Assembly (NCBI RefSeq): GCF_013137895.1
Contig: NZ_CP053538.1
Location: forward strand, 1,053,501-1,117,500
DNA from: Hymenobacter taeanensis
Lineage (GTDB): Bacteria > Bacteroidota > Bacteroidia > Cytophagales > Hymenobacteraceae
Direction of reading: 5' to 3'
Length of the DNA: 64,000 nucleotides
Within the stretch, counting starts at the first letter, position 1, and each line of letters begins with the position of its first letter. Positions 16,141-25,154 of the stretch are shown piece after piece. The notes under the pieces were generated by a model. That model saw only the letters and a program-made list of their open reading frames with translations. It ran no database searches and had not been told where the DNA came from. Both the position numbers and the translations under genes were made by a program.

Positions 16141-17202
16141 ATGTCAGATTTCGACCAACAAATATTCCGGCTGCCTAGGCCACTGCGGCTGGAAAGCGGC
16201 GCCGTGCTCCCGCACGTGGAAGTGGCCTACCACACCTACGGGCACCTGAATGCCTCCCGCGACAACGTGGTGTGGGTGTGCCATGCCCTCACGGCCAACG
16301 CCGATGTGCTGAGCTGGTGGCCAGGGTTGTTCGGGAAAGACACCCATTTTGACCCCGCCGACTGGTTTATCGTCTGCGCCAATATTCTGGGCTCCTGCTA
16401 TGGCAGCACCGGCCCGCTTACCCCTAATCCCGAAACCGAAGAGGTGGCCTACCAGCAATTTCCCCTGCTGACCATCCGCGACCTGGTTTCGGCGCACGAA
16501 GCCCTACGGGAACACCTGGCCCTGCCGCGCATTCATACCCTCATTGGTGGTTCACTGGGCGGCCAACAGGCAGTTGAGTGGGCTATTCAACGGCCTGAGC
16601 TGTTCGAGAATTTAGTGTTGCTGGCCACCAGCGCCCAGCACTCAGCCTGGGGCATTGCCTTCAACGAGGCCCAGCGCCTCGCTATTCAGGCTGACCCAAC
16701 CTACACCTCCGCAACGCCCGATGGCGGCGCGGCTGGCCTACGGGCCGCCCGCGCCGTGGCCCTGCTGAGCTACCGCAGCTATGAGGCCTACGACCTAGCC
16801 CAGACCGAGCCCAACGAATCAGTACTCACTGATTTCCGGGCCAGTTCTTACCAACGCTACCAGGGCGACAAGCTCGTGGCGCGGTTCAATGCCCACAGTT
16901 ACGTCACCCTGTCCAGAGCCATGGACTCGCACAACGTGGGCCGGGGGCGCGGCGGGGTAAAAGCTGCCCTAGGGCGCATTCGGGCGCGCACCCTGGTAAT
17001 CGGTATTACTTCCGATGTGCTGTTTCCACCCAGCGAGCAGCAACTGCTGGCCCAGCATATTCAGGGCGCCCTCTACGCCGAAATGGGCTCTCAGTACGGC
17101 CACGATGGCTTCCTGATTGAAACCGCCCAAATCACGCACTTCCTCGAACGTTTTTACGCGCCAAGCTATGTCAGCCAACCTGCACCTCAACTCTCTATCT
17201 AG
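16141..17202 (+). CDS. metX: Homoserine O-acetyltransferase
   Basis: The product is 353 aa, an alpha/beta hydrolase-fold enzyme that acetylates homoserine with acetyl-CoA, giving the substrate of MetY. Diagnostic segments: VAYHTYGHLN, VWVCHALTANADV, ANILGSCYGSTGP, the nucleophile elbow TLIGGSLGGQQAVEWAIQRP (Ser), GITSDVLFPPSEQQ (Asp) and MGSQYGHDGFLIE (His). Also typical are RFNAHSYVTLSRAMDSHNVG and KAALGRIRARTLVIGI. It lacks the C-terminal CBS or MetW extensions of some homologues. Its end overlaps the start of the homoserine dehydrogenase gene by 35 nt. An AAGGAGG-like sequence at 16098-16104 is too far upstream to set the start. Confidence 0.95.
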   Translation: MSDFDQQIFRLPRPLRLESGAVLPHVEVAYHTYGHLNASRDNVVWVCHALTANADVLSWWPGLFGKDTHFDPADWFIVCANILGSCYGSTGPLTPNPETEEVAYQQFPLLTIRDLVSAHEALREHLALPRIHTLIGGSLGGQQAVEWAIQRPELFENLVLLATSAQHSAWGIAFNEAQRLAIQADPTYTSATPDGGAAGLRAARAVALLSYRSYEAYDLAQTEPNESVLTDFRASSYQRYQGDKLVARFNAHSYVTLSRAMDSHNVGRGRGGVKAALGRIRARTLVIGITSDVLFPPSEQQLLAQHIQGALYAEMGSQYGHDGFLIETAQITHFLERFYAPSYVSQPAPQLSI

Positions 17203-18445
17203 CCCTTCCACCTCAGCTGCGCGGCCGTGGCGCGTGGGCCTGATTGGTTTTGGCTGCGTAGGCCAGGGCCTGTACGATATCCTGCAAAAACGGCCAGAAA
17301 CGGGCTTCGACATCAGCCGCATTGTAGTAAAGAACCAGACTAAAGAGCGAACCTTGCCCGCCAACCGGTTTGAGTTTGACGCCGCTGCTCTGCTAGCCGA
17401 CGACACCCTGGACGTACTGGTAGAGGTAATTGACGATGCCGAAGAGGCCTTCCGGCTGGTGGCGGCCGCCTTGCGCCGCGGCCGCCGGGTAGTTACGGCC
17501 AACAAAGCCATGCTGGCCCGCCACCTCCCCGAACTGGTGCAGCTGCAACGTGAAGGCCAGGGCACTCTATTATATGAAGCGGCCGTGTGCGGCAGCATTC
17601 CAGTCATCCGGACCCTGGACGCTTACTTTGGGGCCGAGCCCCTACGCCGCCTGACGGGCATCCTCAACGGCTCTTCTAACTACGTGCTCACCCGCATGGG
17701 CGAGGATTCTTCGGACTACGCCCCGGCCCTAGCGGAAGCCCAGGCCAAGGGCTTCGCTGAAACTGACCCGTCGCTGGACATGGGCGCTTTTGACCCGCGC
17801 TCCAAGGCGGTGCTGCTGGCCGCGCATGCCTACGGGGCCTTCCTACAACCAGAGCAGGTCTTGAACCTGGGCATTGAAGGCATCAGCGCCGTGGATATTG
17901 CCTTTGCCGCCACGCTAGGCCAGAAAATCAAAGTAGTAGCGGGCCTACAGCGCCTCCCCGATGGCCGCGTAACGGCGCTGGTAACCCCGCAGCTCGTAGG
18001 CCCGGATTCGCCGCTATACTCCGTGGATAATGAGTTTAACGGGGTGGTAATTGAGGCCGACTTTGCGGGCGAGCAGTTTCTGCGCGGCCGTGGGGCCGGT
18101 GGGCACCCCACCGGCTCAGCCGTGCTAGCCGATCTGGCCGCATTACGCCAAGGCTTTGCCTACCAGTATCCCAAGGCCAGGGCAGGTGCCCCGGCCTACG
18201 CCTCCGACCTGGAAGTGGAAATCTACCTGCGCACCGACGAGGACCGCCTCATCGACCTGCTCGACTTCAGCGAGATTTCGGAAGAAGCCGACGAGGACGA
18301 GTACGTGGTAGGCTACGTGGCCCTGGAAAACCTTATCCGCCACCGCGACACCCTGCGCAAGTACGGGGCCTTCGTGGTACGTACCGGGCAGCTGCGCCCC
18401 ATCAGCACGGCCGTGGCCGCAGTGGTAGAGGAGGAGTCATTTTAG
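17168..18445 (+). CDS. Homoserine dehydrogenase
   Basis: The product is 425 aa from the ATG at 17168 (an earlier in-frame start lies deep inside metX and is less likely). It reduces aspartate semialdehyde to homoserine with NAD(P)H. Motifs: WRVGLIGFGCVGQGLYDI (Rossmann), RRVVTANKAMLARHL, YEAAVCGSIPVIRTL, TGILNGSSNYVLTRM and AEAQAKGFAETDPSLDMGAF. It has no N-terminal aspartokinase, so it is the monofunctional form; the C-terminal about 90 residues have an acidic stretch (EEADEDEYVV). Its role with metX and metY is homoserine, then O-acetylhomoserine, then homocysteine. The 35-nt overlap with metX suggests translational coupling. A terminator follows. Confidence 0.93.
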   Translation: MSANLHLNSLSSPSTSAARPWRVGLIGFGCVGQGLYDILQKRPETGFDISRIVVKNQTKERTLPANRFEFDAAALLADDTLDVLVEVIDDAEEAFRLVAAALRRGRRVVTANKAMLARHLPELVQLQREGQGTLLYEAAVCGSIPVIRTLDAYFGAEPLRRLTGILNGSSNYVLTRMGEDSSDYAPALAEAQAKGFAETDPSLDMGAFDPRSKAVLLAAHAYGAFLQPEQVLNLGIEGISAVDIAFAATLGQKIKVVAGLQRLPDGRVTALVTPQLVGPDSPLYSVDNEFNGVVIEADFAGEQFLRGRGAGGHPTGSAVLADLAALRQGFAYQYPKARAGAPAYASDLEVEIYLRTDEDRLIDLLDFSEISEEADEDEYVVGYVALENLIRHRDTLRKYGAFVVRTGQLRPISTAVAAVVEEESF

Positions 18446-18476
18446 TACTCTATCTCTATTGATAGGCTCCTTATAG

Positions 18477-18513
18477 AAGACCTTACTCAATCCCATTTGA
18501 GTAGGGGTCTTTC
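18477..18513 (+). terminator. Terminator of the met operon
   Basis: AGACC with TTACTCAA pairs with TTGAGTA and GGTCT around a short loop, followed by TTTC, 32 nt after the homoserine dehydrogenase stop. Confidence 0.8.
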
Positions 18514-18776
18514 GGTTTATAGTATCCGCGCGGCCCTATTTGTTCCTCTGAAGGCTGGTACTATCTGGTAGGCTAGCACCTGAGCTGCCAGGCGCTTAAC
18601 GTTGTAACGTGCGATACAAACTGCGGAAACACGCGCGGCAGGCTCGTAGCATTTTGTAACAGGAAGATCTCTTCAACTTTGCGGAGAACTGTCAGATCTT
18701 CATGGGCTGCCTCGCCGGCGTTTCCCGGCTGAAAGCAAACGGGCTTTACCGGGGTCTGCTAGTGGGTGCCGGGGCA
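18514..18776. other. Intergenic region between convergent units
   Basis: No gene is seen. An imperfect inverted repeat GAAGATCT...AGATCTTC spans about 18664-18703. It has no T-run on either strand, so its role as a terminator for the minus-strand esterase is uncertain. Confidence 0.35.
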
Positions 18777-19973
18777 TCATCTGGGGCGGGAGCCGGGCCC
18801 AGTGGGCGGCAAGCTAGGTTCAGGTGGCCTGGCCGACTGTGTTTCGCTAGAATCTGCCGGGGCTGTTTGGCTACCACTGGGAGCAGCAACTAGAGAAACA
18901 CTAACCACTGGTACCTGCCCGCTCTTCGGCAAAGGCGGCTTAATCAATTGTATCCGGCGTGGCGCCAACATAGCTACCGCTCGCGGCTGGGGCTTCAGGG
19001 CGGCGGCCAGCAACGGGCCCGGCGCCCCAGCCCCGAGTAACGGCCGCAGAAAGTCGCGGGTAGCGGTGAATACCGTATCCAGATACACGGGCTCCACGGA
19101 GTACGGCACGTGCCCGGCCCCGCGCAAGCGCCGTAGTACGTTGGGCACGCCCACGGCCGTAGCGCGGGCACTAATGGCCCCGCCGCCGTACACTCGCTGG
19201 GCCGGCAATGGGGTACCCACATGCCCTTTACCGTAGGGTATCAGGCCGTCGCGGGTGCCATGGATGTTGCAGACAGGAACATCACCAGGCTGCAGCCAGC
19301 GCACGTCGGCTAGGGCCCCGCACATGTTTACCACCCCTCGCGGGCGGCTGCTGTAGCGAGGGTTGCCGCCAGTGCCTTCCAGGCCACCCAGGTCAGCCAG
19401 GCCAAGGTAGGCGGGCACCTCGGCGGGCTTATCCATGTAGGCCGTGAGTAGCGACATGAAGCCACCAGCCGAGCTGCCGCCCACAAAAATATATTGCGGA
19501 TGCACCCGGTATTTGCGGGCCGTGGCGGCATCATGGCGGAAGAAGCGGATGGCCGCCCGCATGTCCTGGGTAGCCCGAACGGCGGCCCGACCAATACCCA
19601 CGGTGTCGAATGGGAAGAAATAGAGCCGATAATCAATGCTGGCCGTAACGTAGCCCAGCCGGGCCAGGCGTGTGCAGAGGGCCGTCATGACGGCATCATC
19701 GCGGGTGCCCGTCAGGAAGCCGCCCTCGTGCGCCAGCACAATAAGCGGCCGGCGGCGCACGGTGTCGCCGGCGGGTTGGTACACATCCATGTACAGAGTC
19801 TGCGCCCGGCCGAGGAAGGTAGTAACCTGGGCAAACGCCACCTCCCGCTGCACCGTCACTTGCCGGAAGCGCGGCTGATAATAGCGCCCACGCGTGGTGT
19901 CAATTTGCGCCCGACCCATTAATGGGACTAAAAAAAGTGCTGCTAGCACAGCCAGCACCCCGAAATACTTCAT
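18777..19973 (-). CDS. Secreted alpha/beta hydrolase (carboxylesterase-like), no T9SS domain
   Basis: The product is 398 aa. A signal peptide (MKYFGVLAVLAALFLVPLMG) is followed by a hydrolase domain with MDVYQPAGDTVRRRPLIVLA, the oxyanion region HEGGF, the nucleophile elbow FVGGSSAGGFMSLLTAYMD, the Asp in NIHGTRDGLIPYG and the His in RGAGHVPY. Mature length and all landmarks match the neighbouring gene at 20228, so the two are tandem paralogues. This copy lacks a T9SS sorting domain. Its last about 75 residues are instead a Pro/Ser/Ala-rich tail with no recognised fold. The substrate (ester or acyl peptide) is unknown. Location is probably periplasmic. Confidence 0.87.
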   Translation of the reverse strand: MKYFGVLAVLAALFLVPLMGRAQIDTTRGRYYQPRFRQVTVQREVAFAQVTTFLGRAQTLYMDVYQPAGDTVRRRPLIVLAHEGGFLTGTRDDAVMTALCTRLARLGYVTASIDYRLYFFPFDTVGIGRAAVRATQDMRAAIRFFRHDAATARKYRVHPQYIFVGGSSAGGFMSLLTAYMDKPAEVPAYLGLADLGGLEGTGGNPRYSSRPRGVVNMCGALADVRWLQPGDVPVCNIHGTRDGLIPYGKGHVGTPLPAQRVYGGGAISARATAVGVPNVLRRLRGAGHVPYSVEPVYLDTVFTATRDFLRPLLGAGAPGPLLAAALKPQPRAVAMLAPRRIQLIKPPLPKSGQVPVVSVSLVAAPSGSQTAPADSSETQSARPPEPSLPPTGPGSRPR

Positions 19974-20227
19974 GCCAGAATCAGTGTGTTGCAGCCTGTT
20001 GCGCGCTGCCTATTGCAAAGATACGGCGTAAGCCACTGCCTGGCCTGCCAGCAAAGCCAGCGCCTGCCTGCCACATGGAGCTGAGCAGACTGCAGCCAAT
20101 AGTAGCGCGAAACCCCGTCTCGCGACGAGTGAAGCGAGTGTCCCGCTTGACCACCAAGCCAGCCCTCCTGTGCCCATCACGAAACAAAGTTTCGCGCTGC
20201 ACGCCGCCAGGTTGCTTTTTTTGAGGC

Positions 20228-21448
20228 TTATTCAAACACCACGCGGCGGGCGCCTACCCCTTCTGCCCGCAGAAAGTACGTGCCGGCCCGGAGGTTCTCG
20301 CGGGCAATGCGCAACTCAGGTTGCTCCCACTGCAGGCGCCGCACCACGCGGCCCGTAGCATCCAGTAATTCAACAGCGGCGGGCCGGAGAGCCGCCCCTG
20401 TAGGCCAGGTCAGGCGTACTGCGGAGGTGGCGGGTATCGGGTAGGCCTGCAGTAGCGGCGGGCTAGTGCTGGCTTTGCTGGCCGTAACAATGCTGGGTTG
20501 CCGCAACAAGGGACGCAGAAAATCTCGCACGAAGCGCACTGTGGTATCCATGTAGGCCACTTGGGCCGCCGTAGTGCCAGAGAAGGGCACGTGGCCGGCT
20601 CCTTTAAAAGTGTAGAATGGGTTTTGCACGCCCACGGCCAGAGCCCGCGTATGCAGCGGCGCACTACCGTATACCTTCAGGGGTGGTAGCAAACTGCCTA
20701 CTTTGCCGCCGGCGTAAGGCAAAACGGCATCGTTGGTGCCGTGTAGGCTCACGAAGGGCACGTCGCCGGCCTCTATCCAGGTGGGGCTGCCGAGGGCACC
20801 GCTGAGGTTAATAGCTCCACGGACTTTGCTGGAGTAGCCGGGGTTGCCACTGCTGCCCTCCAGGCCACCTAAGCCTGCCAGGCCTATATATGTGGGCACC
20901 TCGGCGTCTTTGTCCAGATACGCCGTTTCCAGCGCCGTAACGGCCCCGGCCGAAGTTCCGCCTACGTAAATAAAGTCGGAATGAATGCGGTAGGATTTTG
21001 AGGCGGCGGCATCCTTACGGAAGAAGCGCACGGCCGCGCGCATATCCTGCGCTGCCCGAATAGCTGCCCGCCCCAGATTAATGGTATCAAAGGGCAGAAA
21101 CACGATCCGGTAATCAATACTAGCCGTAACGTAGCCCATTTTGGCAAACCGGTTGCACAGCTCCGTTACGTCCTGATCAGACCGGTTGCCGGAAACAAAG
21201 CCGCCGCCGTGCGCAAATATCAGCAGTGGTCGGCGTCTCACGGTGTCGCCATCCGGCTGATACAAATCCAGGCTCAGCGACTCGGTATTGCCCAGATAAT
21301 TTACAGCGGCTCCGTAGGCCAGCGTTGAGCGCGTCACGTTGCTGAAGAGGGGTTTGTAGTACCGGCCACCCGTGGTATCAATCCGGGTTTGGGCCTCGGT
21401 TAGTACTGCTATGGATAAGAAGAGAAGGAGCGTGAAGAGGTGTTTCAT
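20228..21448 (-). CDS. Secreted alpha/beta hydrolase with T9SS type A sorting domain
   Basis: The product is 406 aa with a signal peptide (MKHLFTLLLFLSIAVLTEAQ). The hydrolase core carries LDLYQPDGDTVRRRPLLIFA, HGGGF, the nucleophile elbow YVGGTSAGAVTALETAYLD, the Asp in SLHGTNDAVLPYA and the His in KGAGHVPFSG. The last about 75 residues form a T9SS type A domain: LLQAYPIPATSAVRLTWP, VELLDATGRVVRRLQW and LRAGTYFLRAEG, ending RRVVFE. It should therefore cross the outer membrane through the T9SS, whose SprA channel gene lies at 59733. It is the tandem paralogue of the gene at 18777. The substrate is unknown. Confidence 0.9.
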   Translation of the reverse strand: MKHLFTLLLFLSIAVLTEAQTRIDTTGGRYYKPLFSNVTRSTLAYGAAVNYLGNTESLSLDLYQPDGDTVRRRPLLIFAHGGGFVSGNRSDQDVTELCNRFAKMGYVTASIDYRIVFLPFDTINLGRAAIRAAQDMRAAVRFFRKDAAASKSYRIHSDFIYVGGTSAGAVTALETAYLDKDAEVPTYIGLAGLGGLEGSSGNPGYSSKVRGAINLSGALGSPTWIEAGDVPFVSLHGTNDAVLPYAGGKVGSLLPPLKVYGSAPLHTRALAVGVQNPFYTFKGAGHVPFSGTTAAQVAYMDTTVRFVRDFLRPLLRQPSIVTASKASTSPPLLQAYPIPATSAVRLTWPTGAALRPAAVELLDATGRVVRRLQWEQPELRIARENLRAGTYFLRAEGVGARRVVFE

Positions 21449-21543
21449 ACTTTAAATTAAACTAATTCAAGGAATTACATAACTCTTTCAACCCATATTA
21501 TATTCTGACGCTGCTATGTTTCGCTTCGGCCGCGCAGGTTGCG

Positions 21544-21551
21544 TAGGTTTG
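21544..21551 (+). promoter_or_regulatory. -7 element for the LD-carboxypeptidase gene
   Basis: TAGGTTTG is a perfect TAnnTTTG element ending 29 nt before the ATG at 21581. The -33 region is weak (TTTCG about 21 nt further up). It supports the start at 21581 rather than the upstream in-frame start at 21539. Confidence 0.6.
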
Positions 21552-21580
21552 TCTATATCAAGCTTCTTACCTCTATATCT

Positions 21581-22486
21581 ATGGCAGCCACTGCGCCGCG
21601 CCCACTCCGCCAGGGCGATAAAGTAGCCATTGTATGTACCGCCCGAAAAGCCTCGCCCGAGGAGCTGGCTGCGGCCGTTGCCACCCTGCAAAGCTGGGGC
21701 CTGGAGGTAGTGCTGGGCGAAAGCACCGCCGCCGCCCAGCACCAATTTGGGGGCACTGATGAGGTACGCGCCCGCGACTTGCAGCGCCAGCTCGACGACC
21801 CCAGCATCCGGGCCATCCTGTCGGCCCGTGGGGGCTACGGCACCACGCGCATCATCGACAGCATTGACTTTTCCCGCTTCGCCCAAGACCTTAAATGGGT
21901 AGCGGGCTTCTCTGATATTACGGCCCTCAACAGCCACTTACTGACGCTAGGCCACCAAAGCATCCATGGGGTGATGCCCATGCTTTTCCATCAGGAGGCG
22001 GGCGAAGAATCGTTGGAGAGCTTGCGGCGGGCGTTGTTCGGAGAGGAAGTGACTTATACGGTTCCGGCGCATCCGCTCAACCGCTTTGGTGTGGCCACCG
22101 CCGAGCTGACGGGCGGCAACCTGAGCCTGCTTCAAACCCTCACCGGCACCCGCTCCGACTGCCCCACTGCCGGCCGCATCCTGTTCCTGGAGGACATCGA
22201 CGAGTACCTCTATGCTATTGACCGGATGATGGTGCACCTCGACCGCACTGGCAAGCTCCAGAACCTGGCCGGCCTGCTCGTGGGCCACTTCACCAACCCC
22301 CAAGACAATATGATTCCGTACGGCCAGACACCCAACGAAATCATCGACCATTACGCGGGTAAGTACGGCTTCCCCGTGGCACACGGCTTCCCCGTAGGCC
22401 ACGAGCCCCAGAACATGGCCCTTGTCTGTGGCCGCGAAGCCCGTTTGGTAGTAAATGATAAGGGCGCGCACCTCAGCTATCTGTAA
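21581..22486 (+). CDS. LD-carboxypeptidase (peptidase S66 family)
   Basis: The product is 301 aa from the ATG at 21581, just after a -7 element. The S66 family cleaves the L,D bond of murein tetrapeptides in peptidoglycan recycling; some members instead act on microcin C. Motifs: PLRQGDKVAIVCTARKAS at the N-terminus, ILSARGGYGTTRIID, the nucleophile Ser in KWVAGFSDITALNSHL, TGGNLSLLQTLTGT, the catalytic Glu in RILFLEDIDEYLYAIDRM, and the HFTNP and FPVAHGFPVGH segment with the catalytic His. No signal peptide is seen, which agrees with cytosolic recycling. Confidence 0.93.
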   Translation: MAATAPRPLRQGDKVAIVCTARKASPEELAAAVATLQSWGLEVVLGESTAAAQHQFGGTDEVRARDLQRQLDDPSIRAILSARGGYGTTRIIDSIDFSRFAQDLKWVAGFSDITALNSHLLTLGHQSIHGVMPMLFHQEAGEESLESLRRALFGEEVTYTVPAHPLNRFGVATAELTGGNLSLLQTLTGTRSDCPTAGRILFLEDIDEYLYAIDRMMVHLDRTGKLQNLAGLLVGHFTNPQDNMIPYGQTPNEIIDHYAGKYGFPVAHGFPVGHEPQNMALVCGREARLVVNDKGAHLSYL

Positions 22487-22847
22487 GTATAGCGGCACTG
22501 CGCACCAGCAAAACGGGCTCGTAGCAGATAATGCCAGTGTCAGTGCGTTTCTGGTTTTGTTTTCTGAATACGTTAATCCGATAACTCCCACCATCTCATT
22601 GGAACGCGTGCGCCAGTGTACAGACAGGTAGATACTGGCTCCGGCATTCGCATTCCCATAGTGAGCCGGCATATGAGAATCATTCCCACACTGACACAGA
22701 ATATTCATATTTATTAATACATCCTCCCTACCTATCAATCGTCCATATTTCGTCAAATCAAATGAGCATATCATTGATAAACATTTTAGTATATCCAATA
22801 AACCCAGTGCAACATTAAGCTCACTCTGTAAAACCCGTTGCTTAGAT
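22487..22847. other. AT-rich intergenic region
   Basis: No gene is seen in these 361 bases; an open minus-strand frame that crosses them also runs through the LD-carboxypeptidase gene and is a shadow. The stretch 22690-22850 is clearly AT-richer than the surroundings and probably carries the upstream control region of the T9SS cargo gene. Confidence 0.4.
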
Positions 22848-22906
22848 ATGCTATTTGATAGAAATAATGCAAATTTGCAGTTCGCACTATTTCTATCAAA
22901 TAGCAT
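22848..22906. promoter_or_regulatory. Perfect 19-bp inverted repeat covering the start codon of the T9SS cargo gene
   Basis: Arms 22848-22866 and 22888-22906 are exactly complementary, and the 21-nt centre contains the 12-bp palindrome TGCAAATTTGCA (22868-22879). The right arm ends on the A and T of the ATG at 22905. In RNA the hairpin would hold the start codon; in DNA the inner palindrome would suit an operator. Confidence 0.75.
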
Positions 22907-24953
22907 GAAAAAACTCTACGCAGGATGTTTGTCTTTGGGGATTGGCGCTTTGCTGCTGGGAACAGCAACCAATGGCTTGGCGCAGCATATTTTCACCGAT
23001 GATACGCTAACTCCTTACAAACAAAATTTCGATGGTCTGCCGGCTACGGTTGCGTTTCGCAACAACCTGACCTTGCCGGGCGTGTACGCCCTGGCCGAAG
23101 CCGATGCCGGCGTGATGCCAGCTGGCTATCCTACTACCTATACTCCCACCACCATAGCAGCCAACGATGGCTCAAACGTGGCCGCTGATTATTTCCACTT
23201 CGGGACGGAAGGTAGTACTGACCGGGCTTTCGGCGGCATTGCCAGCACTCAAATTGTGTCGGCTACGGGCTACGTTGGTATTCGCTTCCGCAATAGCTCG
23301 TCGGTTACCATTCGCAACCTGGAAATTCAGTACGCCATGGAGCAATGGTACAACTCGGGGCGGCAAGACCAGGCGCAGGTAGGAGTATCTTACCTGAAAG
23401 CGGCGGTGGGTGATACCATTGCTGCGCTTAACCGGGACGCGGGCACCTGGACGCCGATTCCGGCGCTAACCGTAGAAGCCCCCTCTACAGCTACCGTAGT
23501 GTCCAGTCGCGACGGCAACGCCCCCTCTAACCGCCGCGTGCGTCAGGTTACCCTGGACGACATTGCACTGCTACCGGGTCAGGAAATCATGATCCGGTGG
23601 GAATACGTACTGAACTCCTCTACAAATGGCAACGGCCTGAGCATCGACGATGTAGTGATAACGCCCATAGCCAACTCATTTTTCCTGGCTGCCACCCAAA
23701 CCGGTAGTTTATCAAGCTGGAAAAGCAACGCCGACGGCACGGGCACGTCGCCCGCCAGCTTTACGGCCGACAACCAGACGTTCTACCTGGTTGGCAACAA
23801 CGTAGATGCTTCTGCCCTGGCAGTTTCGGGTGCCAACTCGAAAGTAGTAGTAGGAACCTTATCAAAGCCGACCTCCCTTACCATCGCCAACAACACCCTG
23901 ATCCAGACGCCCATCGACGTTACGGCTGGCTCTACGCTACTCATTCGGGAGGCGGCAGCAACTGCTCCGGCTACATTCCGCCTCGGGGCATTGGCCCCGA
24001 ACAGCACCGTGGCTTACGTCGGCAATCAGGCAGAACAGACCGTGCTGCCCGCCAACTACGGCCACCTGCGTCTGGCTGGCCAGGCGCCCAAAACGTTGGG
24101 CGGCAACATTATCATTGATGGCAGCTTGACGCTGGATGGCGCGCAGCTTCGCCTCCATCAGTACAACGCAACCCTTAACCGTGGGGCCCGCCTGCGGCAA
24201 ACTCACCCCACAAACTATGTAGTCACCGACGGGAGCGGACAACTCCGCCAAACGGTAAGCAGCGACGATCAGCCGGTGCTGTTCCCGGTGGGCACAGCCC
24301 AGGTTTACCTGCCCGTCACGCTACGGCAGTCTAAGCCGCGCTCCGAAGATGTCTTCCAGGTTCGGGTGGCGGACCAGGCCTATGCGCACTATGATGCCCA
24401 AGAGTACGGTGTAGGTGCTGCCCTTACCCACCGTGTGGTGCAGAAAACGTGGTTTGTGAGCGAGGAAGTAGCTGGCAACTCCGACGTGTCGATGACCCTG
24501 CAGTGGCCTACAGCGGCCACCACCGCCGATTTCGATCCGGCGCGGGCTTTCGTGGCCCACTACCACAACGGCAACTGGGATCAGACAGCCGCCTCACTGG
24601 GCGCGGCCGGTACTGGCCCCTTCAGCGCTACTCGTACAGGTATCACAAGCTTTTCGCCGTTTGGCGTAACAGCCCAAGCCATTGCCCTGCCCACAACTGC
24701 TGCTACCAGCCAGCCGCTCGTCACTGTAGTGCCAAACCCCAGCTCGGGCCGCTTTGAGCTAGTAACCACCAGTGCAACCCATACTGCGCTCCAAGGTGTG
24801 GTGCTGGATGCCCTGGGCCGGGAGGTTTTGCGCATAACCCAGCCTACTGGTAGCCAGCGCACCACTTTCGACCTGAGCCGGCAGCCCGCTGGCCTGTACC
24901 TATTCCGCCTTTCAGGCGAAACACCCCAAACCCTGAGAATAGTTAAGCAATAA
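22905..24953 (+). CDS. Large secreted protein with T9SS type A sorting domain
   Basis: The product is 682 aa from the ATG at 22905, which places a signal peptide at the N-terminus (MKKLYAGCLSLGIGALLLGT through LAQ). Residues about 25-260 resemble the extracellular beta-sandwich modules that begin with YKQNFDGLPA and end IRWEYVLNSSTNGNGLSIDDV, common ahead of repeats in Bacteroidota surface proteins. The middle is beta-rich with no catalytic motif seen. The end is a T9SS type A domain: VTVVPNPSSGRFELVT, VVLDALGREVLRI, LSRQPAGLYLFRLSG, LRIVKQ. Function is unknown; adhesive or structural is a guess. Regulation may involve the inverted repeat over its start. Confidence 0.85.
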   Translation: MKKLYAGCLSLGIGALLLGTATNGLAQHIFTDDTLTPYKQNFDGLPATVAFRNNLTLPGVYALAEADAGVMPAGYPTTYTPTTIAANDGSNVAADYFHFGTEGSTDRAFGGIASTQIVSATGYVGIRFRNSSSVTIRNLEIQYAMEQWYNSGRQDQAQVGVSYLKAAVGDTIAALNRDAGTWTPIPALTVEAPSTATVVSSRDGNAPSNRRVRQVTLDDIALLPGQEIMIRWEYVLNSSTNGNGLSIDDVVITPIANSFFLAATQTGSLSSWKSNADGTGTSPASFTADNQTFYLVGNNVDASALAVSGANSKVVVGTLSKPTSLTIANNTLIQTPIDVTAGSTLLIREAAATAPATFRLGALAPNSTVAYVGNQAEQTVLPANYGHLRLAGQAPKTLGGNIIIDGSLTLDGAQLRLHQYNATLNRGARLRQTHPTNYVVTDGSGQLRQTVSSDDQPVLFPVGTAQVYLPVTLRQSKPRSEDVFQVRVADQAYAHYDAQEYGVGAALTHRVVQKTWFVSEEVAGNSDVSMTLQWPTAATTADFDPARAFVAHYHNGNWDQTAASLGAAGTGPFSATRTGITSFSPFGVTAQAIALPTTAATSQPLVTVVPNPSSGRFELVTTSATHTALQGVVLDALGREVLRITQPTGSQRTTFDLSRQPAGLYLFRLSGETPQTLRIVKQ

Positions 24954-24970
24954 CTTAATAAGTAGTAGTT

Positions 24971-25026
24971 CACCTGTATGCAACAGGCCCTGGCAAGCAG
25001 TTGCCAGGGCCTGTTGCATACAGGTG
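24971..25026. repeat. Perfect 26-bp inverted repeat (terminator-like)
   Basis: Arms 24971-24996 and 25001-25026 match exactly with a 4-nt loop (GCAG). It begins 18 nt after the stop of the T9SS cargo gene. There is no T-run downstream, so it should terminate poorly by the intrinsic route but would protect the mRNA end. Confidence 0.9.
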
Positions 25027-25154
25027 CCAACCTGTTTTCGCCACACAGGCTAGGCCACTGGGCTATTGATAGGAAGCCATAAGGAAATCGTTTCGTGTCT
25101 TATCATTGCAGAGGTTGCGCAGCGAGCCACAACTTCACTTCTGTATTTACCGAC

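Noticed and set aside
21947..22906. Minus-strand frame of 319 codons across the end of the LD-carboxypeptidase gene and the AT-rich gap
   Set aside because: Its start lies in the inverted repeat at 22848-22906, and most of it is antisense to a conserved gene; no protein features.
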